DNA from: Loxodes magnus
Lineage: Eukaryota; Ciliophora; Karyorelictea; Loxodida; Loxodidae
Assembly: GCA_946699065.1 (NCBI GenBank)
Contig: CAMPDV010000121.1
Span: 310,001 to 374,000 of the forward strand
DNA length: 64,000 nt
Reading direction: 5' to 3'
Part shown: one piece after another, positions 1 through 12,340 of the stretch
Numbering within the stretch: position 1 is the stretch's first letter
Layout: every line of letters starts with the position of its first letter
Translations under genes and position numbers: made by a program
Notes under the pieces: model-generated
What the model was told of the DNA's origin: nothing
Databases searched by the model: none
The model's input: the letters and a program-made list of their open reading frames with translations, nothing else

Positions 1-1
1 A

Positions 2-1999
2 AGTGATACTTTCATTACGAGCAGTGTTAATCCATATAAAATATAAGAAGTTATTAGAGGAACATTTTAGTATTTTACTCAAAGCTGGGTAGGAGACTAT
101 GGACAGCAGATAAAGAAAGAGTTTGAAGTATGATAAGGAAAAGAAGCAGCATAGTAAAGCGCTTAAGAATTTGATATTGTATTGTTAGCAACTTAAGCTT
201 TAAAAACAATTATTTAAGAAGGTAGAGATTATACTTAATACCTTGCCATAGTAAATCAAATGCGTCAAGAAAGAATTATAGGAGCATCAGGAAAAATATC
301 CTTCGTGTAAGGAACAAACAATAGAGAACCTTTACCTTAAGAAATCTTTAATTATAGGAAGAATGAAACAGGCTAATGGTAAATAGAAAAAATAGGAGTC
401 TATTGCTTATAATGTGATATCATCTTTAATTTTTACAAGCCTATTATGTGAGGAGATGGATCTGAAAATGTGGATTGATCCGATCATTGAATTCTAAGTT
501 GCCCTTACAAAGAATCTTAAAGAAAAGATTTTAAAAAGGGTGAAATAGTAGCTTTTGCAGTAGCTTTAATATTCATAATTTTCACTATTGCAAGTTCGTT
601 TTTAGGGTTTAAAATATGAGCGAATAAACAATTTGATTAGCTTATGGATTCAGTTTATGTAACAGTATATGATTTTATATAGGAGCTAGTACTAGTTTAT
701 TTCACTATTTCAGTAATAGCATGTGGTCCTGGTATAGATTCTTATTTAGACTAAGCAAAAACCATAAAAGAATTTATTTTGATGGATTTTGCAAAAATGT
801 TTAATATAGATGACAGTTAATACTATTGGTCCTAATATTTATGAAGTATCATATCTTACATATGGATACTCTTATTGTTTTTTGTTGTTACTAAAAGTGA
901 GTTTTCTAGTAACATTCTATTGAGGACTATTGGAAGTATAGCTTATTATTTATGTCCTATAATAAACAACTTTTTAATAATACCAGCTGTTTATAATCTT
1001 TTAGATGCTTTTATTTGCCTTTAAGCATGAGAGATAAACTTAAATTCTAGTTTATAGTTTAAAGACTCATTCTCATTTAGGAGCTGCTGAATACCATGTT
1101 GGTAAGATTCTCATAAAATATCAGTTATACTATCAACAATAGGATTAGCTGCATTTATTCCAACTATAATAATATTTAGACCAGTCTGGTAAGATTTGCA
1201 AATGAGTGTAAATAGATTGAAGTTTAAACCTTAATTTTTGGTATTACTAAGCCTTTACTAGATTATAATAGCTTGCATTGAGAAATATAAGCATGCAAAT
1301 GAAATATTTCATGCTTTTATCTTTTTATTTGCTAGTATTTCTTTCACTTACATTACTTATAAACTAAGACCTTGTGCATATTAAAAGATTAACTAAGTAT
1401 TTTTAATATTCAACTTTGTGATTTTATTTTTTGGACTTTTAGGAATAGTTTGGACTTTCGTAAACATCGATTATAAAGTGATAAGCACGGCTGCGTTAAT
1501 AATAGGTTCATGTCTGATATTGGTATATGGATGGTTTAAAACTAGAAGATAAATAAATTTACTATGGAGACTAAATTAAGATCATTCATACTTGTTTAGA
1601 TGGGCTTTTCAGCTTAAGTAAAAATAATCAAATATTGAAAAGCATATCTTAGAGTAGCAAGAAAAGTTGCAAATGAGATTATTTCTAGCTTGAACACTAA
1701 TAAATTCTTCTGAATACCTAACAAAAATTCATTCGATAGATGAAATTAACTAATAGTTTAACCTCTTTCGATAAAGCTAAAGATTTAATTAAAATTCTAG
1801 TTATGCTGCTTAGTTTTCTTCAAATGTAGATGAAAATGAAAATGTAGAGCTAAATAAAGAAAATTTGATAGAAAAGAGTCTTTATATAAACAAAAGTTAG
1901 AACTCAACATAACTAGATTTAACTTAGGTAACTTATAATATTTAGATTAGAAAATAGCGCTTACAACAGCAGGATTTGCAAATAGATGATATTTAGTGA
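2..1999 (+). CDS. Receptor-like multi-TM protein with ANF-receptor ectodomain, paralog A (3' part)
   Basis: The 5' end lies outside the window. The visible 665 residues match the C-terminal half of the three complete paralogs downstream. The first ~175 residues are the end of the ANF-receptor/type 1 periplasmic-binding-like ectodomain. Residues ~180-515 contain about nine hydrophobic spans, and a ~150-residue Gln/Asn-rich cytoplasmic tail follows. The frame needs TAA/TAG as Gln and TGA as Trp, for example in the conserved W-x-D motif after the ectodomain. The gene ends at TGA (1997) followed by TAA, at the same aligned position as paralog C, and homology to C becomes patchy after it. The last in-frame TGA read as Trp is about 100 codons upstream. 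Its tail is closest to paralog C, not to B, its nearest neighbour. Ligand and signalling partner are unknown; class C GPCR relationship is an inference. Confidence 0.85.
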
Positions 2000-4900
2000 T
2001 AAGTCGCAGTTTTATAATTTAATTTTAACTCTTTATTTATAGATTAAATTTAAAATTCTGGTTGTTACTACTACTTTAGAAATAGTTGCCTATATTTAAA
2101 GTTTACTATATTGCTTAAGATTTATAAATTATTTAATAATTTATTAGTATATTTTATAAATCACTTTCGAATATTAATTATGCTCTATAAATCAAAGCTC
2201 TATTATTATGAAATCCTTTTAATATAACAAATAATTAAAGTTTATCTTAACTTTAAATAATAATATTTCAGATTAAAGGATACTAAGTATAATAGAGTCT
2301 CTTAGTTATATCATTTACTTATATAGATAAAGCTTCAAACAAAGTTAGTAATGCTTTAGGTAAAGGCGATTTAATGCTAATTTCTCCTTGTAATATTATA
2401 ATAAAATATCTTCCAAATAGTTAGCTTGCTAATAGATTTAAATAAGGATTAGTCAATTTTTAGTTTAAATAGGCTTTACTTTTTGTTGTTTTTTAATTAT
2501 AATTTTATCTAAACTATTTTAACCATATTTCATGATTATTCTAAGTTTAATAAATCCACTAAGTTTTTTACTCCTAAATATGAAATTTTGTTGTAAGAAA
2601 ACGAACAAACAAACTTAATTTAAGATAAGCTTTTCCGGTAACTTTTGGATGAGAACAGTGACTATTTGAAATAGTTAAACTTAGCTAATAGTATAAAGCA
2701 GATAGAATTAAGGTTATGATGTACGTTATTTGCTTTTAATTATATTCTTTAGCTTTTAACTACCTTCCTTATACTTATTCAAGAGCTTCTATTTATCAAA
2801 CTTAGATATTTATTATAAACTTGAAATTAGAATCTTTACTTCTTAATAGATTTTTTTAATTTGTTCATAAAGTAACTATCTTAAGCTTATAACTAATTTT
2901 TTCTTTCAGGCTTATTTCTAAAATTTCTGATTTAACTCGAATTTTTTAAAAAGAACATCCACAGTAAGAAAAGCAACTTGAATTACAAAATAGAAAAGAT
3001 AAATAATTTTATTTTTTCTATAAGATATAAATAATTTAAATCCATCATTTATTTATTTCTTTTTTTTTGTAATTTTTAATGCTTTCATATGCAAAACTTG
3101 TACAATATATTTCTAAAACTTAAAGATTACTAAAAAAAATTATTTTCAGAATTTGCCTGAGGAAACTTAATTATTGAAGTGAAAATACTAGTTGCCAATA
3201 ATTATGCTCTTTTGATTCAAATTAACTGATATCTTACATTTGAATTATTTTTGTATAATCTTCTTTATTTTTAGATTTATATTTAAAAATAAATTTCTAA
3301 GAGATAAGAAGCATTTATAAAAAGTATTAATAAACAACTGGAAGTAAAATTCTTATTAAATAAATTTCTTTTATTTTTCAATTTTGTTGATTTATATTAG
3401 CAAAAGCTGATTAATTTTTGGCTTTAAAAATTAGATATAAAGTTATTATTGTAAGCTAGAATATTTTAGGGTAGAAAAAGCAATTCCTTTTTTAGTTTCA
3501 TCTAATATCTACTCTTAAAACTGTTAAAAGCATGCTAATTTCTTGTTAAAAATTACCAAAAGATAGTTAAAGTTTCATCAATCAAAAAATTATAAATTTC
3601 CATCTTTTTATTCAGAGCAAAAAGAAGTTGTTTAAGATATAAGTTTAACTTTTATTTTATCTAAAGCAATATAATAGAGCAAGGTAGAGAATTGAGCTAC
3701 AATATAATAAAGATTATAAATTATAACCTCTAATATAATAATTAACTAAAATATTAAAATTTTATTAAAAAAGGAAAATATATTAAATAAAATAATTAAA
3801 TTCACAATCAATAGTCATAAATTATTTAAAAAATAACCAATATACTCTTAAAAAAGTTACTTTATGAAAAAAACAAAAATAAATCTAATGAATAAATTTT
3901 TAAAAAATTTCGAAAGTTAACAATTAAACATTTTAATATTTATTTTTATAAAAGCATTTAAAATTTCTTTTAGTGGGAAAGTCTTATCAACAATAAATTT
4001 CTAAAGAACAAAATTTGAGTTTTTGAACGATTTTTATGTGTATTTAAATTAATCAATCAAATTTTTGGGAAGATTTGAAATAAAGTAAAGGTTGTAATTA
4101 TAACCTTGGAAACATGCTTTAAATTGGATGCGTCTAACTTTTTATAAAATAATTTTTTTTAATTTAGATACTTTATGATAATGCTTTTTATGTAAAACTT
4201 TTTAAATTTGCAACAGAAAATGGATCAGTACTGTAAATAATTTTGCATTATTTAAAAAATTAATTTAAAGGCTACCATCATAAAGGTTTTTAAATAAGAG
4301 GTATAGTTTGCTTTAATGGTGCATTTTAATGAGATTGAAACATATTTTAATTTCAGTTCAATTAAATTATTTAAAAAATATCTTCAAATAATGCATTTTC
4401 TTTATAATCATAGTGCTAAATAAACTGCTATTAAAGCTATTTATTCCAAATAAAATATTATATTTAGCTTCTTAATTTTCGTAATTTAAAGCCTTTAGTT
4501 GTAATAATAATTATAATATTAAAATGAATATAAATAGAATAAAAAATATAGAAAGCTTAATTTATAGCTAAACTTTAATTTTAAGATGCTATCATTAATG
4601 GAAGCTCTCTCTTATAATTCTTTACTTATTGAAAGTTCACTATTTTTGGTTTTAATTTCAATATTTGTATAAAAATCCAAGTTGAATCTCATTTTATTTA
4701 GTTATTTACTATGAAATTCTATCTTTAATTTCAATTTTACATATCAACTTATTAAGAAAAATACATGCATTAATATTAGTTAAAGAGAAATCTTTTAGCT
4801 AATATATAAAAATTGATTAATCATATGATGTTTTAATTATTTAAATAATTGAAATTTAATAAATAAAACAATTTATTAGCAATAGACAGTTAGCTTCTCT

Positions 4901-6619
4901 ATTAAAATCTTATAGCACTATTTATATCCATAAATATTTAAAATTCATATTTCATATAAGCGAAATACCAATTCGACAGTATCTAAACTTCTCTTAAATT
5001 AGGTGTATAACTTATCTCTCTAAATCTTTAAAAATAATACAAAAAGATTATATGATATACTTATTAAATTTTAATACTAGCTAGCTTAATAAGAAAGCTA
5101 TAAAATACCTATTAAAGATATAATATAACTTCTTGGTAAATTCTAAATTACTTCATCCTATAAATTAGACGAATCAAGGAAATTGATAATTAATTACTAT
5201 AACTGATGATCTAAGATATAAACTAAAAAGTCTAACTTTTAGCATTTTGCTTTTTTAGTATATGGTTCTTATCATTTTGATTTATCAAAATATAAGGCTA
5301 ATCTTTGTCAATTACACTTCTTTAATAAAATTGCAAAGAGTATTAGTTTAGGCAATAAAATAAGAAAGGATCTTTTTATTAAAAATTATCTAATATATCT
5401 TAATGAACCTTCTTAGAGTACTCAGTACTTTAAGAAATAAAATAAAGGAAACATATAGTAGATATATAGCATTGTAAAGGGAATTGGTAACTAAATTATT
5501 ATAATTAAATAAATATTTTAATAGCTAGCAAGCAATATATAATAAAGCATCTATTCATATTTTTAAAATCTAATTGTATTTATTAAGTTTCTCCTTAGTT
5601 TTAATATTCATATATCATGATAAATTGAATTACCTCCAATTTTAATAATTTAACGAGTCTTTAAACTAATATATACCAAAATCAATTTTTTGGTTTAATA
5701 GAATTAAAAGCCAGCTTAGTTTATTTACTATTTTAATGACTTTGACTATAAATAAACAGAATTTTAATTAATAATAATTTATAGAAGAGAGCCTATCAAA
5801 CTAAGGTTTCAAAACTATAATATTTATTTAAATGAATGAATTATATTAAAAATCTAAATATAATTTCGTTTTTATAAAGCTAAAAGGATCTAACAATTAA
5901 AAAATAAATAAAATTAATTAAAGTTAATAATCTTATTATTGCAAACAATCTATTATTATATTTAAAAATACAACTAAATACATTAGATTCTATATATGCT
6001 AATTTAAGAATATAAGGAATAATAATTGTAAAATCAAACAATTAATTTCTTATATTTATCATACATAAATAGCTAAAGTTCAGTTTTATATATTTGTACA
6101 ATTATATTTAAATACAAGGAAGAAATAAGGGTACTTATAACTAAATAGATTATTTTATATAACCCTCATATAATAGCTATATATAAATCTTAGTTTTCAA
6201 TCTATCTTAATTTTAGAGGATTTATTGGACAATTTGTTTCTTTTTCAGGTAGCTATCCTATTAATCAAGAGTGTTTCTAGTTTATAATAAAATATTATTT
6301 ATCTCACAGTAAAATATAAGAAATTGATGATATAAAGAAATTCTTTAAAAATGATTTATGCTTTAAATAAATGAATATTTATTAAACCTATATTCATAGA
6401 TAAACTAAATCTAGGAATTATAAGAAAAGAAATATAAGATATTAATTTATATCTGACTATAGAATTTAAGGAATTATATCTTCTTTAAATAACAAATCTA
6501 TCTTTTTATTCTGTAAATAGCACAATAGGTATTAAGGATAGATCATCTAGCTTCATTTTAAAATATTTTTTAATTCGTTTCTTAGCGTCGATTGTCAGAT
6601 GTTTATTCATATATCACTT
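2000..6619. other. AT-rich spacer; first kilobase is the duplicated 3' flank of receptor A
   Basis: About 2000-3060 matches 44068-45080, downstream of paralog C, in the same orientation, so the receptor gene was duplicated with its 3' flank. Homology continues past the TGA with indels, which supports reading this part as non-coding. From ~3100 to 6619 I see no domain, motif, structured RNA or repeat that I can support. Because TAA and TAG are sense codons, open frames here carry no information. Confidence 0.5.
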
Positions 6620-6631
6620 GAATTAATAATC

Positions 6632-8713
6632 ATGCAAGAAAAACAGGCAAATAGAGTTAATTTATAGATATAGAAGCGAAAAGATATTAACATGATAAAA
6701 AGGGATTTAAAATATTTAAATTACCTTTAAATTCCGTTAGAAATGGATAAAGCTTTATTGTCTATATTTTTTGGATATGATTGGGTGCTTCAAGTTTTTG
6801 GTGGGAATTAATAAGATTTATAAGATTAGATTCTAAATCTTCCCTTTGGAAAGCAAATGTTCTAACAAGTTAAAATTCTGCTTATAGAAACAATCAAGTA
6901 AATTACCTTAGATGAAGCTTCATAAATGCTTATGTTTAACAAATTCCTCTTGTAGTTTATGCTTGATTCAGAAAATCTTACTCCTGAATAAATTAAAAAA
7001 ATATATGCAACTTCTATTAAATCCATCAACAAAGCTGAATAACTTTAGAAGCATTTAATGCAAAATAATTAAAAGAATAGTTAGGATAAAGAAGAAACTG
7101 AGATATTAGAAAAGCAAATAATAGATAAATTGGTTGAATGCACTGAAAACGAAGGTAATTGAGGCTTTTAAAATATATTTGATAATCAAGATATAAAAGT
7201 CTAAGATATCTTGACTCCAAAAGAGTTGGAAAATAACTAGGAAGAATAGCAAAATTAATATGAATTGAATTTGAATGAGAAACATAATTTTTAACTAAAA
7301 TTTACATATAAAGAAAAACTGAAAATAATAGAGGAATGTAATCAAGGGAAAAATATAAGCGAAATAGCCTTTTAATATAATACACTGAAAGAACTTATAA
7401 AATTCTGAATAAAATAGTATAAAACAGATCCAGAACTACTAAAAAAGGGAGTTTCCATTCAAATTTCAAGCTCTTAAATCGAAAAAATAAAAGAATTATA
7501 CTAAGAAGGATAATCTGTAAAATAGATTTAACAGACACTGCTAAAGGAGTAAAATTTGTAAATTAGCGTTCTTAAAATTCAGCTAGTGCTAGCAACATAA
7601 AAAATGCTAAAGCTTGATAATTTTTACTACAAAACTCGGCAGTTTAATGGAACAGAGCTATAAAAATGAATGTAAAGCTACATAAATTTAGACAAGCAAG
7701 GAAGATAGTAATTCGCTATAAGAGAAAAAGTACTTCCAAGATAAATGGCTCTATTAAAGAGAAATTTTAGTTAAATATAGCTAAAACCTAACAAAACCTA
7801 TAAGATTTTATTAAAAATACCAACTGAACACTTAGTCTAGAAAGTTTAATAGCTTTTTAAAAACAATCAAAGCTGCACTTAAATTGCCAATTTATTATAA
7901 ATGAGCATTAAAGATATAAATGCAGTAATTAAATTATATAACCAAGGTGAAAAAGAAACAACAGAACAAGACATTGCTAATCTGTCATTCATAGATAGTA
8001 AAACATTTAATTAAACTAATACCAAAAAAGTTAATTAAGAGTATGTAGAAACTAAAAAAATTGAAATAGGCGAATAAGACTTAAAATAAATACTTTAAGA
8101 TTTAAATAAAGGAAAAAGTTACGACTAAATAACTAAGAAATTTCCTTATTTAACCAGAAAAAAACTTAGTAAAATTTGAATAAAAAGTAAGCAAAATAGG
8201 TTGAAGTAGAAAAACATAGCTCTTATTTACTAGACAACGCCTAAAGCTAATTAAATTATTGCTCAACTTCAAAAATAAGGAAAAACAACAGAAGAGATTG
8301 CCAAAGAATTAGGAATTTACACTTCTTTAGTTAAAGGTTAAATGAAGAAGTTATAAGTCAAATAGAGTGCACAACTTATAAAGCCTGCATAATAAGAAAA
8401 TTTTAATAAACATAATTTAAAATAAAAAAAAGAAAACTTCTAAAAGCTAGCAGAAAATGAATATGACTATTAAAAAGTCTCAGATTAATTTAATATCTCT
8501 TAAAATATTTTGAACTAATGAGAAAAGGAGAACGAAGAAGATCCAGATTTTTAAATTGATAATAAAAAAAAATTAAGTAAAAGCTAATATGAAGAAGGTC
8601 TGAAGATGCTATAAGAGAATTGTTCACTTAATAAAATAGCAAAAAAACTAAAAATTTCTAATAACAGAGTAAAATCAATTTATCAAGAACAGATGTTCAG
8701 GGCTGAATTTTGA
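6632..8713 (+). CDS. Protein with ~7 tandem helix-turn-helix units (intact copy)
   Basis: The reading frame is 693 residues from ATG 6632 to TGA 8711-8713, with TAA/TAG as Gln and TGA as Trp. The N-terminal ~200 residues are helical with no recognised fold. Seven degenerate HTH units of ~40 residues follow, near 224-264, 280-318, 393-440, 478-520, 535-575, 598-634 and 648-688. Each has a polar helix, a G/N-containing turn and an I-A-x-x-L-like recognition helix, for example EEIAKELGI in unit 5 and NKIAKKLKI in unit 7. Such units occur in transposase/resolvase-type and homeodomain-like DNA-binding proteins; seven in a row suggests recognition of a long or repeated site. ATG 6743 is an alternative in-frame start. 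Two related copies (20997 plus strand, 47427-49190 minus strand) are frameshifted. No catalytic domain is visible, so the role is unknown; transposon origin and a host regulator are both possible. Confidence 0.75.
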
Positions 8714-9576
8714 TTAATTAATTAATAATTTAATTTTTCTAACTGCCAATGCTTAATATATCTGCATTCCACTCAATATCTGCTAATTCTTAAAATCTGC
8801 ATAAGCTAAAATAATAATCAAGCATATAATTAATAATTTCTATACTTTACTATAAATTAATTTATATTAATTATAAGTATTAATTTAAGCTATTTAATCA
8901 CCTATATATAATTAACTCTTTATGTAATTTCTATTATTTTAAAAGGATCCTAAATCTTAAATAATTAATAGAAAAAAAGATAAATAGCATTTGCTAAGCT
9001 TAAATATTCAAAAGATTGATAATTTTAAAAGTATTAAAATTAATGCTAACTAATTTAATATTTTAGCCCTTAATATGTTAAAAGAATATCTCTTAGCATT
9101 AAGACTTTTGTACAGAACACTAAAACTCTGCTAGTATTCTTATATATTTATTATTTAATATTATATACTTATTTATGTGATTCATATTCTAGATTATTTA
9201 GTGTTAACTGTATCTCCTTTCCTTTCTTTTAAACTCTCCATCTTGATTAAAATTAATATCTAGTAAGTATAAAGTTAAAGCTTAGGAATAATTAAAAAAT
9301 AATAATTTAACTTAAGTTTTGAACACTTAGGAAATATTTTGATTGTCTAATTTAATAATTTTACAAAAGAGAAATAAAGCCTTTAAAACAATTTTAATTA
9401 ATTACTTCCACTATAGCAATAATACATAGAAATGTATATTAAATTAAGTATTTAAAAGAAATTAGGTAATTTATTAATAAAGCTATTATACCTTTATATT
9501 ATTAAAATAATAAAATTAGTTCATGTTATTTATACAAAGTTTCATATTGTTTAACACATTCCTCAGATCTATAATT
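8714..9576. other. 3' flank of the HTH gene, conserved in the inverted U copy
   Basis: This AT-rich stretch aligns with the reverse complement of ~46735-47426. It contains the empty target site (about 9403-9413) of the 5'-truncated retroelement found at 46666-46732. No gene or RNA is recognised. Confidence 0.6.
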
Positions 9577-10625
9577 AGTAATCTCATTTCATTAATCATT
9601 AAAATAACTGTTCGCCTTCCGGCTAAATTGAAGTTTTAAATGTTTATATCTCCGTTCCTGCATGTTTGTTCCTTGCAATGTTCTTTTTCTTTGTTTCTCT
9701 CTTTTGAATAATTTTAGTTGAGAATTTTTTTTCCAGATTTTCCCATTTCCCGATGGGAAGAATTCCGTCGTTCGCTACTTCAGTTGATATTAGTTAACAT
9801 TTCTCCAGATATTCATTATTATTTTTTTCTATTGGGGACATTTCCGCCATAAATGTCAAGTGCTGTTGCAAATATAGCATCTTTTTCTTGCTCTTGGAAA
9901 TGTCTTTTCTTGTCTCTCTATTTCCATTGAAGTTCCTTATGAAGGCTTCTAAAGGTTTTCTTCTATTAATTTGAGTCTAGAATCTAATTTTACTCAGTTT
10001 TTCTCGTCTTGCTCTCGCATTACTCAAATATCATTCTCTAAACTTGCCATTTGCTCATAAACTCCGATTTTAGCTCTTCAATCTACCATATGGACTTCAT
10101 CATCATCTTCATGATTTATCAAATCCTGATTTAATACAAACATATCTTCCTTCTGGGGTTTTAATTCCTCTTCGAGTTTTTTTTCTAATAAATTGATGAA
10201 TCGGCTGTTTCATCTACTCAGAGTCCATTTGTTCTATTTCGGTATTGTCTAAATAAAAGGTAAAATGATCTATATTGAATTATTAGTACCTTACCTTTTT
10301 GATTTTTTTTTTCGTTATTTTTCTTATTGATTCAGTTGAGTGGTCTCTTTTTTCAGTTTTCAATGGAGGTGTTGAGAGCTGTGTTAATTTTTCTGTTCTG
10401 AATTTTTATCTCAGTTCTTACTTGTCTTTAATGGAAGAGATTAGCTTTATTTTTATATAAGTTCTTCTAATCTATTAGATAGTTCTGGTTATTTTTATTA
10501 AGAAGAGCGATAAGTTGAAGAAGACGGGGTGAGAATATGTGCTTCTGGTTTTCTCTCCTGTTCGGAGGAGGTGGTAAAAAAACCCTTCTTGAAGTCAGCC
10601 ATGCTAATATACAGTAATCTCATTT
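9577..10625 (-). mobile_element. Gag-only retroelement G1 with 13-bp target-site duplication
   Basis: The element occupies 9590-10612, flanked by identical copies of agtaatctcattt (9577-9589 and 10613-10625). The homologous position in the inverted U copy (46481-46493) has a single version of this site (one mismatch) and no element. The coding frame starts 10 bases inside one end and runs to the other end, so the element is nearly all ORF. Its 3' end has a short stem (GCC-GGAA-GGC) and a few ATGATTA-like bases. A 5'-truncated relative with the same 3' end lies at 46666-46732. Long duplications of this size and 5' truncation are typical of target-primed (LINE-type) retrotransposition. No reverse transcriptase is present, so it would be mobilised in trans. 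Confidence 0.85.
9589..10602 (-). CDS. Gag-like CCHC zinc-knuckle protein of element G1
   Basis: The frame is 337 residues from the ATG at 10602-10600. The N-terminus (MADFKKGFF) resembles that of G2 (MSEFKSGFF). The middle is charged with predicted coiled coil (about residues 140-225, including E/K-rich and DDD stretches). A complete CX2CX4HX4C knuckle lies at residues 242-255 (Cys242, Cys245, His250, Cys255). One residue inside the knuckle is a TGA read as Trp. The C-terminal ~80 residues are strongly basic. These are features of retroelement Gag/ORF1 RNA-binding proteins. The frame stays open to the element's last base; the terminal TGA (9591-9589) is made from two element bases plus the first base of the target duplication. 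No intron is needed. Confidence 0.75.
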
Positions 10626-10671
10626 AGTTTTATTTTTTAAATTTAATTAAAAAAATATTATTATTATTTAA

Positions 10672-10984
10672 ATAGGGAGTAGCAATCCTTCCAATATGAT
10701 TTATTTATGATTTTAGTACCAGGAAGTAACCTGCGTGAAGAATTTAGCAAGAATCTTGGCAGGAGCCAAGCGAGACAAGAATAAGACATCAAATAACGTT
10801 ATGTTGAAAGATGCCAGATACTAAAGTTTCTTAATGCAGCGCTCCGACACTAGTCCTATAAAAGATAAGAATTTTTAAGGATGCTAACACTGGGAAAGAT
10901 TTTAATTTAATTTTTAAACTTTAAAAAACTTTAATTAAAGAACTGCGAATCATTGTAGCGATACGAGCTCTATAATCTTAGTGT
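10672..10984 (+). mobile_element. SINE-like insertion S1
   Basis: This ~310 bp stretch is more GC-rich than its surroundings and is missing from the inverted U copy, where the two flanks are joined directly. It includes a perfect hairpin CTTGGC-AGGA-GCCAAG (10755-10770). Its last ~40 bases resemble the last ~40 bases of S3 at 29.45 kb: a pairing arm beginning near GAACTGCG, then GCTCTATAATC. No open frame with recognisable features exists. The target-site duplication is weak (tatttaaat versus a diverged gttttaaaat), so the exact ends are uncertain. The polymerase III origin of the head could not be shown. Confidence 0.6.
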
Positions 10985-11368
10985 TTTAAAATCTATGCTA
11001 TTTGATAGAAAAATATAATAGTAATATTATTTCAGAAGTCTACTTAGTTATATTTCATACTTTTATCTATAATTTATCGCTAATTTTTGATAAACTCTTA
11101 AATAACTTGAATAGATTAAATTATACTTAATAAGAATATCAAGTGAATAAACTCTTCAGGAAATGTCTTAATGCATTTTTATTTTTTAATTTTGTTTCTC
11201 ATCCAATAATAACCAATTTTTTCTAATTCTATTGAAATAAATTATAATATTCTTTCTTTTTCCAAACAATGGAAAGTAGATTTTACTTTAAGAATTAAAA
11301 AAAATTAAACTGGAAGAAAATGAAATATATTTATAGTTTAAAATCTAAAATATAAAGAATAAAAAAAT

Positions 11369-12229
11369 ATGTCAGAATTCAAATCAGGATTCTTCGCGGC
11401 TCCAAAAAGGCAGGAGTTATAGGCATCCTAAAGAGGCTAGGACCAGGAAAAGGGTACCAAAAAGGCTATCCATCAAATCTAAATCTCACACTTCTGAAGA
11501 AAAATCTAGGAAATAGGCTAAAAATATAATGCGTATGAAAGTTTTCAATATAACCACATAAAAGTAAATAAGCTACGATTAGCTGATTAAAGTTGTGCTG
11601 GACCTCCAGGAAGAGGTAAAAAATTTGAAGAAAGACAAATAAAAGTTAATGTAAAATCTTGAACTTGCTGAGGAAATAGAATCGAGACTCCGACCTAAGA
11701 AAGAGACCTTAACTCATTTTGAAATATTTCACAATATCAGAACAATTAATCATAACACTAACAATAGAAGCAGAAAGAATTGGTCAAAAAAATAGAAAAA
11801 AGCCAGTAAAAATTGCAGAGTTAAATGGGCCTGCAAGAATAAGGAAATGACTCAATAATAATCTTAGGAGAAAAGAACTCTAGATTTAAACCTAAACGAG
11901 AAGCAAAAAGATGCTATTATTGTAACTTTCGAACATATCTATGGAAAATATGTTAGAAATTTCAAAATTTTAAATAAGAGTACTAAAACTACTAGAAGAA
12001 GTTGGAGAATAGAAAGAAGATACGATAGTAACAAAAACTAAAAAGAGAAAGAGAAAGATTATATTGAAATAAATTTGGAAAAATAAACAAGATGAAAGAT
12101 ACCAATCATTATCTAGGCGAAATAATATCTCAGTAACAGTAAGAATAGCAAGGAGAAGAGTTGTAGAGACATATAAGTTTTTATATTTAGCCTCTAGAAT
12201 AATCTAGAGGCTGGCTGGAAAGAGATTGA
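11369..12229 (+). CDS. Gag-like zinc-knuckle protein of element G2
   Basis: The frame is 286 residues from ATG 11369 to TGA 12227-12229. The N-terminus MSEFKSGFF matches the G1 pattern. A Gln/Lys-rich middle leads to a zinc knuckle at residues 182-195 in which the His is replaced by Tyr (Cys182, Cys185, Tyr190, Cys195). A very basic Arg/Lys/Gln-rich segment follows. Loss of the His ligand suggests that the copy is no longer functional, although the frame is open. Several internal TGA codons are read as Trp. The stop is chosen as the last TGA before the element's non-coding end; a later stop cannot be excluded. Confidence 0.65.
12189..12212 (+). other. Perfect 10-bp stem hairpin near the 3' end of G2
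   Basis: The arms agcctctaga and tctagaggct pair completely around a 4-base loop (ATAA). It lies inside the last codons of the G2 ORF. A structured 3' end could serve recognition by a trans-acting reverse transcriptase; this is inference. Confidence 0.55.
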
Positions 12230-12340
12230 AATACCTCCAAAAACGCCAAATAATTAATTTTGTATTTCTATTTGTATCTAAAATATAAATACCTTTTACT
12301 ATTTTTAACACGAATATATATTAGATTGTAAAACTAATTT

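Larger units (their letters stand above)
11343..12289 (+). mobile_element. Gag-only retroelement G2 with 14-bp target-site duplication
   Basis: The element occupies 11357-12275 between copies of atctaaaatataaa (11343-11356 and 12276-12289). The inverted U copy has the empty site around 46081-46095. The single ORF starts 12 bases from the left end. A perfect 24-base hairpin (12189-12212) lies near the 3' end of the ORF. The sequence is recognisably related to G1 at the protein N-terminus and zinc knuckle but differs at the 3' end. Confidence 0.8.
6620..12340. repeat. U-segment tail block, inverted copy at 46030-49280
   Basis: Read forward, this block aligns to the reverse complement of 49280 down to 46030: the HTH gene, its 3' flank (8714-9576), then 10990-11340 and 12290-12340. 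The two copies differ by large insertions that are only on this side (9590-10612, 10672-10984, 11357-12275) and one small insertion only on the other side (46666-46732). The 5' limit falls almost at the HTH gene start, since the sequence upstream of 6620 does not match that upstream of the other HTH copies. The block ends near 12340, and the head of a second U copy starts at ~12480. Confidence 0.8.

Noticed and set aside
10215..10260. Candidate 46-nt intron in G1 with GTAAGG donor, TACTAAT branch-like motif and TTTAG acceptor
   Set aside because: The frame is continuous through it to the zinc knuckle, and removing 46 nt would shift the knuckle out of frame.
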